This document shows positions 58,601 to 64,000 of a stretch of DNA of 64,000 nt, piece by piece (the first letter of the stretch is position 1; the number at the start of each line of letters is the position of its first letter). The stretch is from Epinephelus fuscoguttatus (Eukaryota; Chordata; Actinopteri; Perciformes; Serranidae): positions 2,788,501-2,852,500 of the forward strand of contig NC_064765.1 of assembly GCF_011397635.1 (NCBI RefSeq), given 5' to 3'. The notes beneath the pieces are model-generated. The model had not been told where the DNA came from, ran no database searches, and saw only the letters and a list, made by a program, of their open reading frames with translations. Position numbers and translations under genes: made by a program.

Positions 58601-61600
58601 GTGTTAATCTGATGGGAACTACCAGAGTCTTACTGCTGTTATATATAGAGAGAAAGAAACCTGAGTTCCCACCTGCCACTGTTTGATCTTATTCCACAGA
58701 TGTCTGAACTCCTGAAGGTTGAGTCTACCTGTCCCGTCCATCTGAACACAAGCAGTTAAGACCAAAAACCAAAAGTGTTGAGCCTGGAACTGACCGTCCA
58801 AATTTTACTGAACAATCAATACTTTACTTTAAATCATTTAAGTACGTTGAGCTGATAAAACATACACACACTTTTACAAGGTAAGGTTTTTCACAGCAAG
58901 TATTTTTACTTCAGTAAAAAATCTGAATACTTCCACTACTGGTGTGTTTAAATAATCACTAACTTACTGTATCAGCTGAGTGGACTGTATAATAATTTAG
59001 TGTGTTGTCTTTGTATATGGGATGCCTGCGCTACCTGCTAAGCCACAGGCGCCCCGACATCATAGTTTGATTCAGAGATTGACTGGTATTGGTATATCCC
59101 ATCAGGCAGTGGGCTGGTTTGTGAATTACCTCTCAGAAAGCTCCTAACGTGTCCAATTTGATGGGCTCACCTTGTAAAGGTGTACCCCAAGGTTGTGTTT
59201 TAGGTCAGCTGTTATTTTTGATCTATATCCGTAGTTTAAATCAAAACGTGGATGGTACCAACTTTAATTTCTATGTGGACGATACAGTGATGTATTGTGC
59301 TGGTTCACAGGCTGTCTTTAATTTTGTCCAGACTCAGGTTTCTCAACTAAAGGTGGTTTTAAATGCCAATTAAAATAAGGTAATGTATGTTTCAAATGCT
59401 AGAACGAAGGCTGTGAACACTCCTGATGTTATTACTGCTCAGGGAAAGATGTTAGAAGATGTCTGTTGTAAGAAATATCTCAGTATTTGGCTAGCTGACT
59501 CCCTTACTTTTAAACCATCCATACATACATACATTTCCAACTGCCTATCCAAAGCCGGATCATGGGGGCAGCAGGCTGAGCAAATACCCCAGACGTCCCT
59601 CTCCCCAGCAACTCTTTCCAGCTCCTCCTGGAGGACCTCGAGGTGTTCCCAGGCCAGATGAGATACATAATCCCTCTAGCGTGTTCTGGGTCTGCCCCGG
59701 GGCCTCCTACGGGTAGGACGTGGCAGCGAACACCTCTAACAGGAGGTGTTTTTATGTGCTCTGCTGTCCTTCCTTGGAATAGCCTTAAAAAAGATTTAAA
59801 ACTAAGAGAGTTGGTCTCTGCCTGATTTTAGAGCTCACATAAATACAACGAATCAGTTGGTTCTTGTCATTGTGCGAACGTGTTTTAATATTTCTACATG
59901 TTGCTGTGCATCATTCATGTTTTTATTGTGGTTATTGTTGTTTGTAACTTGTATCTCCCTTGAAAGAGAGATCATTGATCCCACCAGGACTTACCTGGTT
60001 AAACATGTTGGATGATAACAAATGTATGTTGAAGTGAGTTATCGCTGTTTTAGTGTGGTGACTTGAGGCCGAGGCCCTGTGGGCATCATCACAGACCCTG
60101 CCATGGGTCTCGGCAGATTGTGCCTCCTACAGACAACACAGCCAGCCCGATGCACTCGATACAAAGGATACGTCCATCAGAGCAATCATGCTCCTGCAGC
60201 TCTCCAGGCTGAAGCCCTCTGTGTTCAGGTCCTTGTCTGGAGGGAATACAACCAAGTGCAAGACTTAGAAGACAAACGATAACGACAACAGTTCTATATC
60301 ATGTCTGTAGGGAGTTGACTGCAGAGATTTATGCTGTCAAAACCTACTATCCAACATATAGATTCTTTCTGGACCAAATATCTGCACACAAATACGTTTT
60401 AAGCATCTAATATGTGCTGTTGGGGTTGGTTTTAGCAACTGATACAAATCACTAAATGTTAAAGAGTCACACACCGATCAGCCACAACATTAAGCCACTG
60501 ACAGGTGAAGTGGACTGATCATTTTGTTACAATCCAATGTTATGATGAGATACCTTTGGTCCTGGCGTTCACCTGACCCACCCAAACACTGCTGCAGACC
60601 ATATACACCCCTCATTACAACATTAAGTGCTCAACTCAGTACAATTCTCCTCCTCCATCTTTGATTTGATTTGATTTGATTTGAACTGAGCGTTAACATG
60701 ACAGTGATGCTGTGATAAACAGTTCAGCTGATCTAACTAGACTCACGTTTGGTGATCACTCTGTTGAGAACGTTCTTCAGTTCGTTGGCTGTGATTTCCA
60801 TGTCCTGCGAGAGCGGCCAGACAAGAGGAGGAGACAGTAGAAAGAAAAGAAAGAGACGACCATTAAAATTTGACTTTGATCACATTGTTAATGTCTTAAG
60901 ATGTTAGTTGTAAAAGCTGAAAACAAAAGTTAATAAGGACCATTCCATAAACACAAACTAGTTATTTTCTTATCTGTATGTTTGATGTCTTGCTGTACTT
61001 CTTGTACTCACATCACCGGCTATCTCCTGAAAAATAGTCCTGAACTGCTGGTCCTCCTCGCTCTCTTCCCCCGCTGAGGCCGGCGCCGGCTGAGGCGTCA
61101 TGGAGCCACAAAGGAGAAAGAGATAAAGAGACGAGAGGGAGAGGATGTGAAAGGAAAATATGTTTGTGAATAACTCTCTTTATACAGAACACAGCTGCCT
61201 TCATGGGTTTTTATTATTTAGCATCTTTAAAGGGACAGTTCAACCCAAAATCAAAACAACACATTTTCCTCTCACTTGTAGTGCTGTTTATCAGTCTAGA
61301 TAGTTTTGGTGTGAGTTGTTAAGTGTTGGAGATATCGGCTTCTCTCCAGTATAATTGAGCTAGATGTCACTCGGCTTGTGGAGCTCAAAGTGCCAAAAAA
61401 CTACATTTGAAAAACTCCAGAATCCAGAAATCATGACCCGGTTACTCAAGATAATCCACAGACCTTGTTGTGAGCAGTTTCATGTAGGAACTATTTTCTT
61501 TGTACTGAACTGCTCCCGCCAACTGTATCACTGCGCAGAAGGAAGAGTACATCTACTGCTAGCTCACTGAACATCACTGAGCTGGCTAACATTACAGCTC

Positions 61601-62086
61601 AGCTGAGGAAAACGACTTTAACATTTACATTTCGCACTGTCACAAGCATGAGTCTCCTGTTCATGAGTAGATGCACATGTCCTTCTGCTTTGTGATAACA
61701 TTGGCAGGTATAGTTTGGTAAAATATGTATTTTTGATTTGGGGGTGAACTGTCCCGTTAAGAATGAATGATGGATGGTGAACATATGGACGGAATATTTT
61801 TAACATATGTTTAAATGTGACTACGTTCTCTAGGATGCAGAACAACACTGCACTCTTTACTGTGGTTTTCATGTAAGAACAGATTTAAATTTCTCGGATA
61901 CAAATATGGAACAGAAACTAAAGCTGCAGAGGAAGGGAGCTTTGTCATGCTGCAGCTCTTAAAGGGTGACTTTGGTATTTTTCAACCTGTAACAGATGAG
62001 GAAAAGTCAGCGTCTCTTGGAGTCATAACGGGAACCAAAGGAAACTTACCACTGGATGATCGGCCTCGATCCTGTTCTCTATCTCC
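55624..62086 (-). CDS. capn3: calpain-3, C-terminal part (penta-EF-hand domain), 5' exons outside the window
   Basis: Calpain-3 is the muscle calcium-dependent cysteine protease (p94) that binds titin. Exons in transcript order: 62050-62086, 61012-61089, 60747-60804, 60172-60236, 58673-58741, 58504-58582, 57171-57287, 56204-56262, 55624-55650 (stop TAG 55624-55626). They give 195 residues plus stop, with phases joining. [12 protein letters not shown] corresponds to the end of the C2-like domain. Then come a short linker [17 protein letters not shown] and the PEF domain: [33 protein letters not shown], the EF loop [12 protein letters not shown] split across two exons, [57 protein letters not shown], the canonical loop [10 protein letters not shown], and WLQLTMYA at the end. 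The MYA terminus and [12 protein letters not shown] favour CAPN3 over CAPN2. Protease-core exons are beyond the right edge. Gene order and orientation against znf106 match human. Confidence 0.95.
56738..56963 (-). mobile_element. LINE C-terminal tail fragment in a capn3 intron
   Basis: The minus-strand frame reads [20 protein letters not shown], then [20 protein letters not shown], the familiar C-terminal end of a fish non-LTR element. The 3' end of the element is at the lower coordinate. Copies are at 6.16 and 59.53 kb. Confidence 0.6.
57127..57154. repeat. TTTG tetranucleotide microsatellite
   Basis: Seven TTTG units sit directly beside the donor of the capn3 exon at 57171-57287. Confidence 0.9.
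57576..58172. mobile_element. large foldback element with SINE-like loop, in a capn3 intron
   Basis: The left end TAAAGGAACACTTAAGTCAC and the inverse of the right end (TAAAGGAATACTTCACCCTC) match. Arms of about 230 bases stay complementary inward (e.g. AAAACTACATCAAAACAT on both). The loop, about 57808-57928, contains on the minus strand a SINE piece (GATTCGATTCCAACCTGTGG, then CCCTTTGCCG). Confidence 0.65.
59015..59057 (-). mobile_element. head of a tRNA-derived SINE
   Basis: On the minus strand GGGGCGCCTGTGGCTTAGCA then GGTAGCGCAGGC carries an A-box-like motif. CCCATATAC follows, as in a fish SINE head. It is truncated. Confidence 0.45.
59066..60003 (+). mobile_element. degenerate LINE (reverse transcriptase) split by a later insertion
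   Basis: The plus-strand frame shows reverse-transcriptase motifs [18 protein letters not shown] and [10 protein letters not shown] with the catalytic YxDD, then stops and frame breaks. The element resumes near 59744 ([17 protein letters not shown]) and ends at CTTACCTGGTTAAACATG, a typical 3' terminus. The interruption at about 59520-59743 is a separate LINE tail. Confidence 0.7.
59520..59743 (-). mobile_element. LINE tail nested inside another LINE
   Basis: It matches the 56.74-kb tail on the minus strand and ends, at its 3' side, in an ATGT-type simple tail (ATACATACATAC on the plus strand). It interrupts the reverse-transcriptase element at 59066-60003. Confidence 0.6.
60661..60684. repeat. 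GATTT pentanucleotide repeat
   Basis: Four to five GATTT units lie about 60 bases upstream of a capn3 intron donor region. Confidence 0.8.
61231..61756. mobile_element. foldback DNA element with TTAA flanks, copy 3 (capn3 intron)
   Basis: The ends AGGGACAGTTCAACCC and the inverse of the right end (CGGGACAGTTCACCCC) match. Both are abutted by TTAA (61227-61230 and 61757-61760), consistent with a TTAA target site. The interior folds on CAGAAGGA/TCCTTCTG arms. It is the most complete of three copies. Confidence 0.7.
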
Positions 62087-64000
62087 CTGGGTGAAGACGA
62101 ACAAACAGCAGTCATCATGGTGACAACAACATCTCATCTGGACCACAAGCCTGTGCACTCATCTGTTTACTACAATCATGTTATTAAAGTCTGAAACATC
62201 ACTGACTCACTACAGCATCTCTAAATACTCACACTGGACTGCAGAGACAAAATGAATCCACAAACAGTGACAGAGGCTGTGAATAAAATGTGTTAGTTCA
62301 GTACCACCTGCTGCTTCCTCCTGTCAAGAGAGTTTTCTCTTGATTTCTCTGATTTTGGGGACTCTTGTTTGTAGAAATCGTCCTCTTCTTGATTTTGTAT
62401 ATGATGGGGGTTAAGATAGTTTGTTAGTTACTATGTTATAACCCACACCCTTCTAACTAACTAATGGTATTTGCACATCCATCCCACAGCCTGATTCACA
62501 GCCGGTCCCGGTCCATCAGAGTGCAGGCCAGCTCTGCGTGCTGTCTGGTCCTCCAGGGCAGTGGGGGTGGAGGTGGGTGGGGGTTGGGGTGGATGTTTGT
62601 TGAGGCTTGAATATGCAGTATTGAATACTTTGAAAGTTTACCGGAGCGTGCCCAAATCTGAAGTCGCTTGTCCTAAAAAAGATTCCATAACAGCTTCGAA
62701 CTGGGGCCGATTTCTTCCAGTTCTACAAATCAAATCGCCGTTAAAATTGTTTGTTCTTGGTGGTTTGTGTCCCACCCGCCATGCACCCAGACAAAGCCCC
62801 ACCCTCATCAACATACACACAAACCCGCACTGTAACATGCACATGGAGGGTGGATAAATCAGTCCTGCTGCTGCTACTTTAAATATCTACAAGTAGAGCT
62901 GGGTACTGTCGGACATTTTGTTTCTATTTTGTCACGTTACATTTGGGATATTTATCGTGCTAAAACAAATGCACATTTTATCATCTACAAAAGTAACATT
63001 TGAGATATTTTCAGTGTCTAAAACACACACTGTCTTTTCTGAATGTAAAAAAACTCCAGTTGTGATTTCTCACAAAGTTTCAGTTTTAGGATATTACAAG
63101 AACTTTTGAGCCCAAACTGACTTTACATCAGTTACAGACAAGCGGCAACCTCCAGAGCTGAAAAATGAAGTGAATGCGTAAAAATGCCAAAAACTGCAGT
63201 TCCTCTAATATCCACTTGAGGCTGACTCCAAGAGCGAGTCAATCCCCACAGACCTCTGTGTTTAAATGTCCAACTTTACAGCAGAAATAAACATGTTTAC
63301 AGCCTGGTATAATAAAGGTTTTGGTTTCTATAGCTCATTTCAATATTAAAAACAACTGCATGGAGGGTGAATTTTCATATAACTCACCTGTTTAACAGTT
63401 ATTAAGGCTTAAATTTCTGCATATTTTAGGGTGCCGTTGAGTTGAGTGACAGCTAGGTGCTGTTCACTGACAAGTTGCTGCCACGGCAACAACGCTGGTT
63501 GGGTAACGTAACGATGGCGTAACCCCAGATTCACAGAGTATAGGCGTAGTCACCGCAGCTGTTGCTTTCTCAGTCTCGGTCGCCTTAAAGCATCTTGTTT
63601 GGCATTTAGTTGCACTAATAGACCCTCGATTTTGTTTCGATTATTTAAACCTGTTTTTTGCTAGTGAAAATTAGCATTATCACAATTAACCATAGACTGT
63701 AAATACATTACGTTAACGCAACTAGCAGCTAACGTTAAGCTGAAAACACATCGGCACCGCTGCAACTCGTAAACAGACAACCACGCAAAGTTTTTGCTAC
63801 TTTTACGTTTTTGAACCACATTCTCATTTTTCATTATCTTCTACAAAAATGTATTAATTGAGAAAATAACTGTTGGATTAATCTATAACAATAATAGTTA
63901 GTTGCTGCCTGAACCAATGATGCAGCCTTTTTGTGAGGTGGAAATCACAACTGGGTTTTTCAAACATAATCCTGAGGAAAAGGCCAAACTCTTAAAGATC
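62087..64000. other. capn3 intron continuing past the right edge
   Basis: No further calpain exon was found here. Near 63.46-63.55 kb there is an imperfect X-box-like palindrome (GTTGCTGCCACGGCAAC) and repeat-like sequence (GGCGTAACCCCAGATTCACA). The remainder is AT-rich. Confidence 0.45.

Noticed and set aside
63460-63560. Second X-box promoter
   Set aside because: The palindrome is imperfect and embedded in sequence resembling a dispersed fish repeat within a capn3 intron; too weak to call.

Overview
This window is nuclear DNA from a ray-finned (teleost) fish. Genes are split into many short exons with canonical GT/AG junctions. Introns and spacers are AT-rich and full of fish-type repeats (hAT-like elements, foldback elements, tRNA-derived SINEs, LINE fragments). 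The encoded proteins are clear vertebrate orthologues. I rebuilt exons by hand from splice signals, reading phase and protein similarity recalled from memory; no alignment was run.

Layout, left to right. (1) 1-15435, minus strand: ezrin (ERM membrane-cytoskeleton linker), coding exons 1-12, with the C-terminus beyond the left edge and the promoter near 15.7-15.8 kb. (2) 18552-20955, minus strand: nenf (neudesin), complete in four exons. (3) 23580-28368, plus strand: pacc1 (TMEM206, proton-activated chloride channel), complete in eight exons and head-to-head with nenf, as in human. (4) 35298-51514, plus strand: znf106, complete coding sequence in 21 coding exons, with zinc fingers at both ends and a C-terminal WD40 propeller; its probable 5' non-coding exon is near 31.2 kb and its 3' UTR runs to about 53.0 kb. 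(5) 55624-62086, minus strand: the 3' part of capn3 (calpain-3), carrying the penta-EF-hand domain and tail-to-tail with znf106, also as in human. The catalytic exons lie beyond the right edge.

These genes do not form a pathway. They are ordinary neighbours: a cytoskeletal linker, a secreted haem-binding trophic factor, an acid-gated anion channel, an RNA-binding/WD40 protein and a muscle calpain. The linkage joins blocks that in human lie on 1q32 (PACC1-NENF) and 15q15 (ZNF106-CAPN3).

I found no previously undescribed multi-gene system. The points most worth a second look are: several non-autonomous DNA transposons with readable target-site duplications, one keeping a relic BED-type zinc finger; a symmetric X-box/ETS promoter-like island at 22.12-22.26 kb that matches no annotated start; a possible alternative N-terminus in znf106; transposon-borne nuclear-receptor and CRE motifs; inverted repeat ends flanking most of pacc1; and lineage features in ezrin (a Ser/acidic tract where human ezrin has poly-proline, and a lost tyrosine) and in calpain-3 (a short IS2-equivalent region).
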